Positions 15,534-25,261 of a DNA stretch of 64,000 bases are shown piece after piece. Location: positions 3,410,001 through 3,474,000 of the forward strand of contig OZ255622.1 of the NCBI GenBank assembly GCA_965276715.1, read 5' to 3'. A program made the position numbers and the translations under genes. Source of the DNA: CAXTPV01 sp965276715. Its GTDB lineage: Bacteria > Pseudomonadota > Alphaproteobacteria > Acetobacterales > Acetobacteraceae. The notes below the pieces were generated by a model. That model saw nothing but the letters and a program-made list of their open reading frames with translations, was not told the DNA's origin and did no database searches. The number at the start of each line of letters is the position of its first letter. Positions within the stretch are counted from its first letter, which is position 1.

Positions 15534-18419
15534 TCAATCCCCTCCTGGCTCGAGCCGCCCGACGATCCCGTCGAACCTTTCGCGCACGAACGATGCCACC
15601 CCGTCCACATGCCTGTCGATCGACTCCGGCGCGATCCCGAGCGCGGACGCGATCGTCTCGCGCGTCCGCTCCGGCAATGCCTGCGGCACCGCGGTGCCGA
15701 GCATCAGCCGCAGGCTCGACTGGATCGTGCGCCACAGGCGGTCCGCCTCCACCAGGCCGGCCGCGTCCGACGATGACAGCAGCCCGGCCGATGCCAGCCG
15801 CCGCAGGGCCGTGCGTGTGACCGGGTGCCGGCGCCCCGACGGCAGCGCGGGGTCGAGCTGCAGCACCTGCGCGATGAACTCGACCTCGATCAGCCCGCCC
15901 GCGCGCATCTTGACGTCCCATCCGCCCTCGGGCGGCTTGTCGCGAAGCAGTCGCCGTCGCATTGCTGTCGCGTCGGCGCGCGTCCGCTCGGTCGGCCCCG
16001 CGCCGTCGAGCGCCTCGCCGATCGCGGCGGCGACCCGCGTCCGCAGCCAGGCGGGTCCGGCGACCAGCCGTGCCCTGGTCAGCGCCATCCGCTCCCATGT
16101 CCAGGCGGACCGGCGATGGTAGTCCCTGAAGCTTGCCAGCGAGACCGCGACCGGCCCCTGACGCCCGGACGGGCGCAGCCGCATGTCGACGTCATACAGC
16201 GCGCCGTCGATCCCGCGCGCCGTGACGGCCGCCACCAGCGCCTGCGACAGACGCCCGAAGAACACGCTCGCCGGAAGGCTGCGCGCCGAGTGCCCCTCGC
16301 TCTGCGCGCCGTCCGGTGCCGCGTAGACCATCATCAGGTCGAGATCCGAGCCGCCCATCATCTCGCGTGATCCGGCCTTGCCCAGTGCGACCACCGCGAG
16401 CCCGCCGCCTGCCACTCGCCCGAATCGGGCGACATGCGCGCCGGCCACCCGTCGCAGCAGCACCGTGATCGCCGCATCCGCGAGTGCCGTGCGCGCGATG
16501 CCGGAGCGATCGGCATCGAGCCGCCCCTCGAGCTGAGCCAAGGCCAGGCGGAACTCCTCGCCGCGCACGAAGCGCCGCGTCGTCTCGATCGCGACCTCCA
16601 CCATGTCGCCGTCCCTCGTTCCCGCCAGTTCGCGCGCCAGCGTCCGTCCCGGCTCGCCGTCGATCTCGTCGGCCGCGAGGAGGCCCTCGAGCGCCGCCGG
16701 CACCGCCGCGAGATGGTCGGCCAGCAGCGGTGACGCTCCCAGCATGTCGGCGATCCGCTCGACCAGCGGCGGGTGGCGGGAGAGCAGGGAGAAGGTCTGG
16801 ATCCCTGCCGGCAGCCGGTCGAGCAGGCCGGCGAACCGCGCGAGTGCCGCGGCCGGATCGCGCTGGCGGCCGAGTGCCGCGAGCAGCCCGGGCAGCAGTT
16901 CGCCGAACAACGCCCGCGCGCGCTCATGGCGAAGCGCCCGCGGGGCGCCCGCGCGCCACGAGCCGACCAACGCCCGTGCCCCCTCGTGCGCGAAGCCCGA
17001 CGACGGCAGGAACGCGAGCGCCGCGTCCCACCCGTCGCCTGCGCCCGCGAACATGTTCGCGAAGATCCTGTGCACCGGCAGCAGCAGCGACAGCAGCCGT
17101 CCCGAGAGCGCCTCCCCGTCGCGCTCGCCCATCAGGCGCGCGAACCGCTCGAAGCCGGCTTGATCGTCCGGCAGCGCGTGCGTCTGCCGGTCCGCCACCA
17201 TCTGCAGCCGGTGCTCCGCCTGGCGCAGCGCCCGATAGGCCCGCGCCAGCACGCTCGCGTCCGCCTCCGGCAGCCGCCCGCTCGACGCGAGGCCGCCGAG
17301 CGCCGGCAGCGTCGCGCGCGCCCGCAGATCCGGCTCGCGGCCGCCCCATACCAGTTGCAGCGTCTGCGCCACGAACTCGATCTCGCGTATCCCGCCTTCC
17401 CCGAGCTTGAGATCGTGCCCCAGCAGCCCTCCCGCCGACGACAGCGTCGGCGCCCCCAATGAAGCCTGCCGCCTGTCGATCCGCCCCTTCATCTCGCGCA
17501 TGTCCGCGATGGCGGCGAAATCGAGATGACGGCGCCAGACGAAGGGCGAGAGCGCCGCCAGGAACCGCTCGCCCAACCCGATATCGCCCGCGACCGCGCG
17601 CGCCTTGCTCAGCGCCGCCCGCTCCCACGTGACGCCCTGTCCCTCGTAATAGGTCAGCGCCGCGTCCGACGAGAGCGCCGGCGGCGTCGCTTCCGGATCG
17701 GGACGCAGCCGCAGATCGACCCGGAAGACATAGCCGTTCTCGTCGCGCGCCTGCATAAGAGCCACGAGATCGCGCGCGATCCGTGAGAAGACAGAGGCCG
17801 CCGCTCCTTCGGCGACGGCGTCCGGCTCGTAGAGCAGCAAGAGGTCGACATCGCTGGAATAGTTCAGCTCGCCGGCGCCGAGCTTTCCCATCCCGATCAC
17901 GGCGAGGCCGGCGGCGCGGCCGAATCGGGTGTCCCGATCCCTCAGCCGCCCCGCGCGCCGCGCCTCCCCCAGCAGGTGCTCGACGGCGACCGACAATGCC
18001 AATCCGGCAAGCCGGCTGAGCGCGCCCGTCACCTCCTCCAGGATCCACAGGCCACCCAGGTCGGCGATCGCGGCAGCGAGCGCGACCCGCCGCTTGGCCG
18101 ACCGGAGTGCTGCCGCGATCGCCGGCCGCGCCGACGAGCGGTCGATGCCGTCCAGCGTCGCCAGCGCATCGGCCACCACCCTGTCGGGTCCGTCGCGGAG
18201 CAGTGCGGCCATCACGTCGAGCTCGCGGACCGCGAGATCCGCCAGATAGCGGCTGTTGCCGCCAAGGCAGGCGATCAAGCCTGCCGCGTCCCGCGTCCGC
18301 AGGATCCTCCGGTCGGCGGCCGACAGGCGCCGGGACGCTTCGGCCACGCGCACCGCGAGAAGCGAGGCCGCTTGCGCGTCGCCCGGTTCCAGCCAGATCG
18401 GCGAGCGCTCGTTCGGCAT
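15534..18419 (-). CDS. glnE: Bifunctional glutamine synthetase adenylyltransferase/deadenylase
   Basis: GlnE adenylylates (inactivates) and deadenylylates glutamine synthetase in response to PII and glutamine, linking it to nitrogen status. The 961-residue product has two nucleotidyltransferase domains: the N-terminal deadenylylase with GMGKLGAGELNYSSDVDLLL (S189, D190, D192) and the C-terminal adenylyltransferase with GKAGSREMMGGSDLDLMMVY (about 680-700). A regulatory helical region lies between. Length is normal. The start, ATG 18417-18419, is only 5 bp from the ATG of the divergent AsmA-like gene, so its promoter must lie within that gene or the true start is further downstream. bcp follows without a gap. 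Confidence 0.96.
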   Translation of the reverse strand: MPNERSPIWLEPGDAQAASLLAVRVAEASRRLSAADRRILRTRDAAGLIACLGGNSRYLADLAVRELDVMAALLRDGPDRVVADALATLDGIDRSSARPAIAAALRSAKRRVALAAAIADLGGLWILEEVTGALSRLAGLALSVAVEHLLGEARRAGRLRDRDTRFGRAAGLAVIGMGKLGAGELNYSSDVDLLLLYEPDAVAEGAAASVFSRIARDLVALMQARDENGYVFRVDLRLRPDPEATPPALSSDAALTYYEGQGVTWERAALSKARAVAGDIGLGERFLAALSPFVWRRHLDFAAIADMREMKGRIDRRQASLGAPTLSSAGGLLGHDLKLGEGGIREIEFVAQTLQLVWGGREPDLRARATLPALGGLASSGRLPEADASVLARAYRALRQAEHRLQMVADRQTHALPDDQAGFERFARLMGERDGEALSGRLLSLLLPVHRIFANMFAGAGDGWDAALAFLPSSGFAHEGARALVGSWRAGAPRALRHERARALFGELLPGLLAALGRQRDPAAALARFAGLLDRLPAGIQTFSLLSRHPPLVERIADMLGASPLLADHLAAVPAALEGLLAADEIDGEPGRTLARELAGTRDGDMVEVAIETTRRFVRGEEFRLALAQLEGRLDADRSGIARTALADAAITVLLRRVAGAHVARFGRVAGGGLAVVALGKAGSREMMGGSDLDLMMVYAAPDGAQSEGHSARSLPASVFFGRLSQALVAAVTARGIDGALYDVDMRLRPSGRQGPVAVSLASFRDYHRRSAWTWERMALTRARLVAGPAWLRTRVAAAIGEALDGAGPTERTRADATAMRRRLLRDKPPEGGWDVKMRAGGLIEVEFIAQVLQLDPALPSGRRHPVTRTALRRLASAGLLSSSDAAGLVEADRLWRTIQSSLRLMLGTAVPQALPERTRETIASALGIAPESIDRHVDGVASFVRERFDGIVGRLEPGGD

Positions 18420-18424
18420 CGCCG

Positions 18425-21400
18425 ATGAAGATCCGCGCGTCCGGCGGCGGTCAACCCCGCGCGCGGTCGGGCCTCTCGCGCGGCACGCTGCGTCTTCTCG
18501 GCTGGCTGGCGACCCTCGGCGCCGGCATCGGCCTCGCCGCCCTGGCGGCGCTTTCCGTCATCGCCTGGCGCCTGTCGGTGGGCCCGATCGACGTCACGCC
18601 GTTGCTGCAATACGCGGAGGCGGGCGCGCATCGGCCGGTCCGGCTGGCGGTCGGCCGGGCCACGATCGCCTGGAACGGCTGGCGCGACCCGGCCTCGCCG
18701 GTCATCCTTGCCGTCTCGCATCTCGACATCCGCTCGTCATCGGGCATCGTCCTGGGTCGGCTCGATGACGCGTCGGTGTCGGTCAGGCCGGCCGACCTGC
18801 TTCGATGGCGTCTGCTTCCCGCCGCCATCACCGCCGAGGGCGGCTCGCTCGACTTGCACCGCCGGCCCGACGGCGAGCTCGACCTGGCGTCCGGCTTCCC
18901 GCTCGAGCGGTCGACGAATGCGCCCGTCAAGGGGCCGCCGCCACCGTCCTTCCTGCGCGCTCTCGAGCGCGTCCACCTATCGGGCCTCGCCGTGACCCTC
19001 TTCGACGAGGCGAGCGGCCGCACCTGTGCTGCGACCGGACTTTCGGCCGACATCTCCCGCCGCCAGGCGGCCCTTGCAGGCACGGCGTCCGCCATGCTCG
19101 CGGCGGCCGCCGCGCGAACCTCGGTCCTCGCCATCATCTCGCCCGACGCGCAAGGCAGCCGGCTCGACATCCGGGCCGGCCCGCTCGACCCGTCGACCCT
19201 CGCGCCGCTGCTGCCGCTCGGCGCCTGGCATGCCGCGACCAGCCTGACGCTGTCGGTCTCGCTCGATCACGACCTTGTTCCGCGATCCCTCGTGGCCGAT
19301 GCCCTCTCCGGCGCCGGCACTCTCGCGGCGGCCGGCGCGATCCCGATCGCGGCCGCGCGCGCCCACCTCGCCGCCCGGCTCGACAATGCCGCGTGGCGCC
19401 CGTCCGGCCACGCCTCGCTCGATCTTGGCGTGACACTGGCCGACCCCGGCGCGCCCGGTCCAGTCGTCGACGCCGTCATTGGGCTCGACGGCGATGGCGG
19501 CCGGGGCGGTCGGCTCGCCGGCACGCTGGACGTGCGATCGACCCCGTTCGCGATCCCGCGATTGCGCCTTTGGTGGCCCCCCGGAGTGGCGAAAGGCGCG
19601 CGCGACTGGTCGCTCGAGAACCTGCCCAACGGAACCGCGTCCAACATCGCGGCCCACATCGTGCTCGCCAGCCGCGACGGCGCCGCCGGCCTGTCGGTCG
19701 GTGCCGTCACCGGCGGTTTCGACGGCACCGGCGTGGCGCTGCATTGGCTGCGGCCGATCCCGCCGATCGAGAACGCGCGTGCGCATCTGCAGGTCGAGAG
19801 CATCGACAGCCTCTCCATCCTGCTCCAGTCCGGCCACCAGGGTCCGCTCGACGTCGCCGGCACCAGGATGCGCATCACCGGCCTGTCGGCGAAGGATCAG
19901 CCGGGCGACATCAACGCCCGCATCCGAGGACCGCTCGCCGCCGTGCTGGCGGTACTCGGGGAGAAGCGCCTGCATCTGCTTTCGCGCCAGCCGCTCCCGC
20001 TGAACGACCCGTCCGGCACCGTCGATGCCACGCTCCACATCGCCCTGCCGCTCGACGACCGCGTCACGATGGACCAGATCACGATCGGCGCGCATGTGGC
20101 ACTCGCGCATGTCCATCTCGGTGATGTCGCCCTCGGCCACTCGATCGACGACGGAAGCTTCGTCCTCGATGCCGGCAGCGACGGCCTGACCATGCGCGGC
20201 AATGCCGGTTTCGCCGGATTGCCGATCACGCTCGCCATCGACCTCGATTTCCGCGGCGGCCCGCCGGAGGAGATCACCGAACACGTCCATGCCGGGACCC
20301 ACGCCGACGAGGCCGCCATCCGCCGCGCCAGCACCGAGTTCGGTCGCGTGCTCGGCGGCGTCGTCGCCCTGTCGGCCGACTACAAGTTGTCGCGCGACAG
20401 GCAGGCGGCGCTGGCACTCGATGCCGACCTCGCGTCCGCCTCCATCACCACCCCGTTCGGTTGGGGCAAGGCGGCCGGTCCGCCCGCGGTCCTGCATGCG
20501 GACCTCTCGCTCGATCGCGGCAGGCTGTCGGCGATCGACAATCTGCGCGCCAACGGCCCCGACCTCGACATCGCCAGTCACGGCATCCCTGGCCCGGACG
20601 GTCTCGCCGGCCTGGCACTCGACCGGATCGTCGTCGGACGCACCCGTGCCGGCGGCAGGCTGGACTTCCCTGCCGCCACCGGCGGCAGCTTCCGCCTCGC
20701 GCTCTCGGGCAGCGAGCTCGATCTGTCATCGGTGTTCGCGCGACAGCCCGCCGCGACGCAGGCTCCCCGGCCGCCATCGCCGCGCCGTGCCGTTCCGACC
20801 GCGAAGGCCGGCATCTCCAAGGCTGGCGCCGCGAAGGCTGGCGCGCAACCCTGGTCCGCGAGCCTCGACTTCGCACACGTCACGCTCGCCAACCACGTCG
20901 AGATCGGCGGCGTCCGTGCCGGCGCGAGCGGCAGCGGCGCGCATCTGCGCCTGGCCCAGGCGCGCGCCACCGGTCCCGTGCCGATGACCGGCTCGCTCAG
21001 GCAGACCCCGACCGGACGATCGCTCGATCTCAGCACGGCGGACGCCGGCCAGCTCCTCACCGCGTTCGATCTGACCGATCGCGTCCGCCAGGGCTCGCTC
21101 TCGATCGCCGCGACACTGACCGAGGGGGGCCTCGATGACGGAATCGACGGTACGGCGCGGCTCGACAACTTCACCCTGCTGCGCGTCCCGGCGGTCGTGC
21201 TCCTGCTGCGCGACCTCACCGTCTACGGTCTCGCCGACCCCGCCATCAAACCCAACATCTCGGTCTCCAAGGTCACCGTCCCGTTCCGCTGGGGAGACGG
21301 CGTGCTGACGCTCGATCATGCGCGCGCCTGGCAGCCCGCCCTCGGTTTGACCGCCAAGGGCACCATCGACACGCGCGCGAACACGCTCGATCTGACCGGC

Positions 21401-21598
21401 ACCATCGTGCCGGCCTACATCCTCAACACCCTGCCCGGACGCCTTCCCCTCGTCGGCCACCTGTTCAGCCCGGAGCGGGGCGGCGGCCTGTTCGCCGCGA
21501 CCTTCAGCCTCAAGGGACCGGCCTCGACGCCGGCGGTCTCGGTCAATCCCCTCGCGGCGCTGCTTCCCGGCGTGCTACGAGGCCTGCTGACGCACTGA
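18425..21598 (+). CDS. AsmA-like / YhdP-type envelope protein (DUF3971)
   Basis: A 1057-residue product with one N-terminal membrane segment (about residues 24-48, LLGWLATLGAGIGLAALAAL) and a very long periplasmic region of repeated beta-strand-forming segments. The C-terminal part (LLLRDLTVYGLADP, then LTAKGTIDTRANTLDLTGTI and VPAYILNTLPGRLPLVGHLF) matches the AsmA-like C-terminal domain of the YhdP/TamB/AsmA group. Members of this group are thought to form bridge-like tubes carrying phospholipid between inner and outer membranes. ATG 18425 is chosen; earlier in-frame sequence lies opposite glnE. Ala/Lys-rich linker at about 790-815. Function here is inferred from family. Confidence 0.85.
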   Translation: MKIRASGGGQPRARSGLSRGTLRLLGWLATLGAGIGLAALAALSVIAWRLSVGPIDVTPLLQYAEAGAHRPVRLAVGRATIAWNGWRDPASPVILAVSHLDIRSSSGIVLGRLDDASVSVRPADLLRWRLLPAAITAEGGSLDLHRRPDGELDLASGFPLERSTNAPVKGPPPPSFLRALERVHLSGLAVTLFDEASGRTCAATGLSADISRRQAALAGTASAMLAAAAARTSVLAIISPDAQGSRLDIRAGPLDPSTLAPLLPLGAWHAATSLTLSVSLDHDLVPRSLVADALSGAGTLAAAGAIPIAAARAHLAARLDNAAWRPSGHASLDLGVTLADPGAPGPVVDAVIGLDGDGGRGGRLAGTLDVRSTPFAIPRLRLWWPPGVAKGARDWSLENLPNGTASNIAAHIVLASRDGAAGLSVGAVTGGFDGTGVALHWLRPIPPIENARAHLQVESIDSLSILLQSGHQGPLDVAGTRMRITGLSAKDQPGDINARIRGPLAAVLAVLGEKRLHLLSRQPLPLNDPSGTVDATLHIALPLDDRVTMDQITIGAHVALAHVHLGDVALGHSIDDGSFVLDAGSDGLTMRGNAGFAGLPITLAIDLDFRGGPPEEITEHVHAGTHADEAAIRRASTEFGRVLGGVVALSADYKLSRDRQAALALDADLASASITTPFGWGKAAGPPAVLHADLSLDRGRLSAIDNLRANGPDLDIASHGIPGPDGLAGLALDRIVVGRTRAGGRLDFPAATGGSFRLALSGSELDLSSVFARQPAATQAPRPPSPRRAVPTAKAGISKAGAAKAGAQPWSASLDFAHVTLANHVEIGGVRAGASGSGAHLRLAQARATGPVPMTGSLRQTPTGRSLDLSTADAGQLLTAFDLTDRVRQGSLSIAATLTEGGLDDGIDGTARLDNFTLLRVPAVVLLLRDLTVYGLADPAIKPNISVSKVTVPFRWGDGVLTLDHARAWQPALGLTAKGTIDTRANTLDLTGTIVPAYILNTLPGRLPLVGHLFSPERGGGLFAATFSLKGPASTPAVSVNPLAALLPGVLRGLLTH

Positions 21599-21653
21599 CT
21601 TGACGACCGGCCGATCGAAGCGAGATGAACAGGCACTAACGGACCGACGAGCG

Positions 21654-23780
21654 ATGCTGAACATCATCCGATCCGCACGCATCCTCGAGGGCTTGCCGCA
21701 TCCGCTCGGCGCCACCTGGGATGGCCTCGGCGTCAACTTCGCGCTCTTCTCGGCCAACGCGACGCGTGTGGAACTCTGCATCTTCGACTATGAGGGCCGC
21801 GAGCAGATCGAATGTCTCGACCTTCCCGAATATACCGATGAAGTTTGGCACGGCTATCTGCCCGACGCGCGTCCCGGCACCGTCTATGCCTACCGCGTGC
21901 ATGGACCGTTCGATCCCACCAACGGTCACCGCTTCAATCCGCACAAGCTCCTGCTCGACCCGTATGCCAAGGCCCATGTCGGCGCGCTGATCCGCAACCC
22001 TTCTCTCTACGGCTACACGATCGGCCGCGAGGCCGCCGATCTGGGCTTCGACAAGCGCGATTCCGCGCCCTTCATGCCGAAATGCCGCGTCGTCGATCCG
22101 TCCTTCACCTGGGGACGCGACCAGCGCCCGCGCGTGCCCTGGGAACGCACCATCTTCTACGAGATGCACGCGAAGGGTTTCACCAAGCGCCACCCGCTGG
22201 TGCCGGAGGCATTGCGCGGCACGTTCGGCGGCCTCGCGGTCAAGGAGATCGTGGACTACGTCAAGTCGCTCGGTGTCACGTCCGTCGAGTTGCTGCCCGT
22301 CCACACCTTCGTCGACGACGATCACCTGCACAGCACGAAGTTGTCGAACTACTGGGGATATAACACGATCGGCTTCTTCGCGCCGCATCCGGGCTACGCC
22401 AGCGGCACCACCGGCGCGCATTCCGAATTCAAGGCGATGGTCGCCCATCTGCACGATGCCGGTCTCGAAATCATTCTCGACGTCGTCTACAACCACACCG
22501 CGGAAGGCAACCAGCTCGGCCCGACCCTCTCCTTCAAGGGCATCGACAACGCAAGCTACTACCGCCTGCTTCCGGAAAACCGCCGTTACTACATCAATGA
22601 TACGGGCACCGGCAACACGCTCAACATGAGCCATCCGCGCGTGCTGCAGATGGTCACCGACAGCCTGCGCTACTGGGCGACCGAGATGCATGTCGACGGC
22701 TTCCGCTTCGATCTCGCAACTATTCTCGGACGCGAGGAATACGGCTTCGACGAGGGAAACGGGTTTCTCGACAGTTGCCGTCAGGATCCGATCCTGTCCG
22801 ATCTCAAGCTGATCGCGGAGCCGTGGGATTGCGGGCCCGGCGGCTATCAGGTCGGCGGCTTCCCGCCTGGCTGGGCCGAGTGGAATGACCGTTTCCGCGA
22901 CACCGTGCGCGGTTTCTGGAAGGGCGACGAACTGCCGGCGGAATTGACCCAGCGCCTCTGCGCATCGGCCGACAAGTTCAACCGCCGCGGCCGCAAGCCC
23001 TGGGCGTCGGTCAACTTCATCACCGCCCATGACGGCTTCACGCTCAACGACCTCGTCACCTACAACGACAAGCACAACGAGGCCAACGGCGAGGACAACC
23101 GCGACGGCCACAGCAACAACCTCTCCTGGAACTGCGGCGCGGAGGGCCCGGCCGGCGATCCCGCCGTCATCCGGTTGCGCGAGCGCCAGATGCGCAACCT
23201 GCTCGCGACACTGCTTCTGGCCCAGGGCACGCCGATGCTGCTCGCCGGCGACGAGTTCGCCCGCACCCAGTCCGGCAACAACAACGCCTATTGTCAGGAC
23301 AACGAGATCTCGTGGATCGACTGGAACCTCGATCTCTACGCGCGCACCCAGATCGATTTCGTCCGCCGCCTGACACGTCTCCGCCGCGACCATCCCGTGC
23401 TCGCCAGGCGCCGCTTCCTCACCGGCGACTACAGCGAGGACCTCGGCGTGCGCGACGTGACCTGGGTGAACGCCGATGGCATCGACATGATTCCGCAGGA
23501 CTGGTCGAGCAACACCAATCGCTGCTTCGGCATGCTGATGGACGGCCGCGCGCAGGCGACCGGCGTCCGTCGCGCCGGCAACGACGCGACCCTGCTCATG
23601 ATCGTCAACGGACACCACGACATGGTCACCGTCACCATGCCTCCCTCGACCGGTGGCACCCAGTGGCAGTTCGTGCTCGACACCAACATCCCCGACATCG
23701 ACGACGGCGCACTGCACCCGATCGGAACCACGTATGCCGCCGTCGGCCGCTCGCTCCTGCTGTTCAGGCTCGTCGCCTAG
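21654..23780 (+). CDS. glgX: Glycogen debranching enzyme GlgX
   Basis: Isoamylase-type enzyme of GH13 that removes alpha-1,6-linked limit dextrin branches during glycogen breakdown in the cytoplasm. The 708-residue product has an N-terminal CBM48-like domain (LPHPLGATWDGLGVNFALFS), then a GH13 barrel with DVVYNHT, the nucleophile Asp in VDGFRFDLATILGRE, the acid/base Glu in LIAEPWDCGPGGYQVG and FITAHDGFTLNDLV. ATG 21654 (MLNIIRSARI) is preferred over TTG 21600. No other glycogen gene (glgA, glgB, glgC, glgP) is beside it, unlike the usual clusters. Confidence 0.95.
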   Translation: MLNIIRSARILEGLPHPLGATWDGLGVNFALFSANATRVELCIFDYEGREQIECLDLPEYTDEVWHGYLPDARPGTVYAYRVHGPFDPTNGHRFNPHKLLLDPYAKAHVGALIRNPSLYGYTIGREAADLGFDKRDSAPFMPKCRVVDPSFTWGRDQRPRVPWERTIFYEMHAKGFTKRHPLVPEALRGTFGGLAVKEIVDYVKSLGVTSVELLPVHTFVDDDHLHSTKLSNYWGYNTIGFFAPHPGYASGTTGAHSEFKAMVAHLHDAGLEIILDVVYNHTAEGNQLGPTLSFKGIDNASYYRLLPENRRYYINDTGTGNTLNMSHPRVLQMVTDSLRYWATEMHVDGFRFDLATILGREEYGFDEGNGFLDSCRQDPILSDLKLIAEPWDCGPGGYQVGGFPPGWAEWNDRFRDTVRGFWKGDELPAELTQRLCASADKFNRRGRKPWASVNFITAHDGFTLNDLVTYNDKHNEANGEDNRDGHSNNLSWNCGAEGPAGDPAVIRLRERQMRNLLATLLLAQGTPMLLAGDEFARTQSGNNNAYCQDNEISWIDWNLDLYARTQIDFVRRLTRLRRDHPVLARRRFLTGDYSEDLGVRDVTWVNADGIDMIPQDWSSNTNRCFGMLMDGRAQATGVRRAGNDATLLMIVNGHHDMVTVTMPPSTGGTQWQFVLDTNIPDIDDGALHPIGTTYAAVGRSLLLFRLVA

Positions 23781-23800
23781 CAACCGGCCGGGACCGAACA

Positions 23801-23867
23801 CGGGGCTCTGCCCCGAATCCCCGCCAAAGCCCCGTGCGAAGCACGCCTGTCGGCGTGGCGCCTTTGG
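23801..23867. repeat. GC-rich hairpin repeat between glgX and the NRAMP-like gene
   Basis: CGGGGC-TCT-GCCCCG (23801-23815) is a perfect stem-loop. It is followed by a longer cruciform with outer arms CCAAAG/CTTTGG (23824-23829, 23862-23867) and inner CGTGC-GAA-GCACG (23833-23845). The motif of a G-run hairpin followed by GAATCCCCGCC resembles the hairpins after rseP, rpoB and rpoC, suggesting a dispersed intergenic repeat type that may also terminate glgX. Confidence 0.65.
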
Positions 23868-23915
23868 AAACCATCAACCCTTGCCTTCCGGGGCGGAAAC
23901 GTCCACGGCGAGAAG

Positions 23916-25202
23916 ATGCCGGTCACATCCATCCCCGAAACGGTCCTGCCGACGGCCCCGCCGCCGTCCAGCCTGCTGCGCCGTCTTGGTCCCGGCCTGA
24001 TCACCGGTGCCGCCGACGACGATCCGAGCGGCATCGCCACCTACAGCCAGGTCGGCGCCCAGTTCGGCTACGGTCTCGCCTGGACGATGCCGTTCAGCCT
24101 GCCCTTCATGATCGTCATCCAGGAGATCAGCGGCCGCATCGGCGCCGTCACCGGACGCGGCATCGCCGAGAATCTGCGGCGTCATTATCCGATCTGGCTG
24201 GTCAGGACGGTCGTGCTGATGCTGCTCCTCGCCAACACGATCAACCTTGGCGCCGATGTCGGCGCCATGGGAGCGGCGATGCGGTTGCTGCTCGGCGGCA
24301 GCGCGCGCCTCTACACCCTGCTTTTTGGCGTCGTCTGCGTGCTGGCCGAGATCCTCGCCAGCTACCGGCTCTATGCAGGACTGCTCAAATGGCTGACCGT
24401 GTCCCTGTTCGCCTATGTCGCCGTCGTCTTCTCGGTCCATCTGCCCTGGGCACGGGCCCTCGCGTCGACCGCGGTGCCGAGGATCGCCTTCGACCACGAC
24501 AGTGCCATGGCATTCGTGGCCGTCCTCGGCACCACCATCAGTCCATATCTGTTCTTCTGGCAGGCGGCTCTCGAGGTCGAGGAACAGCGCCGGCACGGCC
24601 GCCGGCCGCTCTGTGTCATCCCGACGGGTGCCGCGTCGGAACTCAGGCGCATCCGGAGCGACACGATCGTGGGCATGGGCATCTCGAACCTGGTCGCGCT
24701 CTTCATCATCTATGCCACAGCCGCCACGCTTCATGCGAACGGTGTGACGATCATCGAAACCTCATCGCAAGCCGCCGAGGCGCTGCGTCCGATCGCCGGC
24801 GCCTTCACCTTCGTGGTCTTCGGCGCCGGCATCATCGGCACCGGACTGCTCGCCGTGCCGGTGCTCGCCGGCTCCAGCGCCTACGCGCTCTCCGAGGCGT
24901 TCTCCTGGCGCGAGGGCCTCGACCGGCGACTGCTGCAGGCGAAATCCTTCTACGCGACCATCGCGGTGGCGACGCTCGCCGGCGTCGCGATGAACTTCAC
25001 GTCGCTCAATCCGGTCCGCGCGCTGTATTGGAGCGCGGTCCTCAACGGATTGCTCGCCGCTCCCGTCATGGCGGTCATGATGCTGGTCGCCAGCAACGGC
25101 CGCGTCATGGGCCGCCTCACCCTGTCCGTCCCCCTCCGCGTCGGCGGATGGGCCGCCACCCTGTTGATGCTGGCGGCGAGCATCGCGTTCCTGATCTTGT
25201 GA
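23916..25202 (+). CDS. NRAMP-related divalent metal ion transporter
   Basis: A 428-residue inner-membrane protein with about 11 membrane segments and the NRAMP fold pattern. The first-helix motif reads DDDPSGIATYSQVGAQFGYG where classical NRAMPs have DPGN. The sixth-helix region reads GTTISPYLFFWQAALEVEE where classical Mn/Fe transporters have M-P-H-N, so the metal-coordinating methionine is absent. In known family members that substitution goes with changed ion selectivity (the NRAMP-related magnesium transporters lack this Met), so Mg rather than Mn/Fe is possible. Start ATG 23916. No adjacent metal regulator or partner; substrate is inference. Confidence 0.85.
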   Translation: MPVTSIPETVLPTAPPPSSLLRRLGPGLITGAADDDPSGIATYSQVGAQFGYGLAWTMPFSLPFMIVIQEISGRIGAVTGRGIAENLRRHYPIWLVRTVVLMLLLANTINLGADVGAMGAAMRLLLGGSARLYTLLFGVVCVLAEILASYRLYAGLLKWLTVSLFAYVAVVFSVHLPWARALASTAVPRIAFDHDSAMAFVAVLGTTISPYLFFWQAALEVEEQRRHGRRPLCVIPTGAASELRRIRSDTIVGMGISNLVALFIIYATAATLHANGVTIIETSSQAAEALRPIAGAFTFVVFGAGIIGTGLLAVPVLAGSSAYALSEAFSWREGLDRRLLQAKSFYATIAVATLAGVAMNFTSLNPVRALYWSAVLNGLLAAPVMAVMMLVASNGRVMGRLTLSVPLRVGGWAATLLMLAASIAFLIL

Positions 25203-25261
25203 CCCGACGAAAGATCGTGGCAATGTTCACTCTTCGTTCTAGTCAACGAGGAGGGACACCT

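Noticed and set aside
23291..25261. Extension of the 25262 gene upstream through the NRAMP gene in another frame
   Set aside because: The extension is Arg/Pro/His-rich shadow sequence; a strong ribosome binding site supports the start at 25262.
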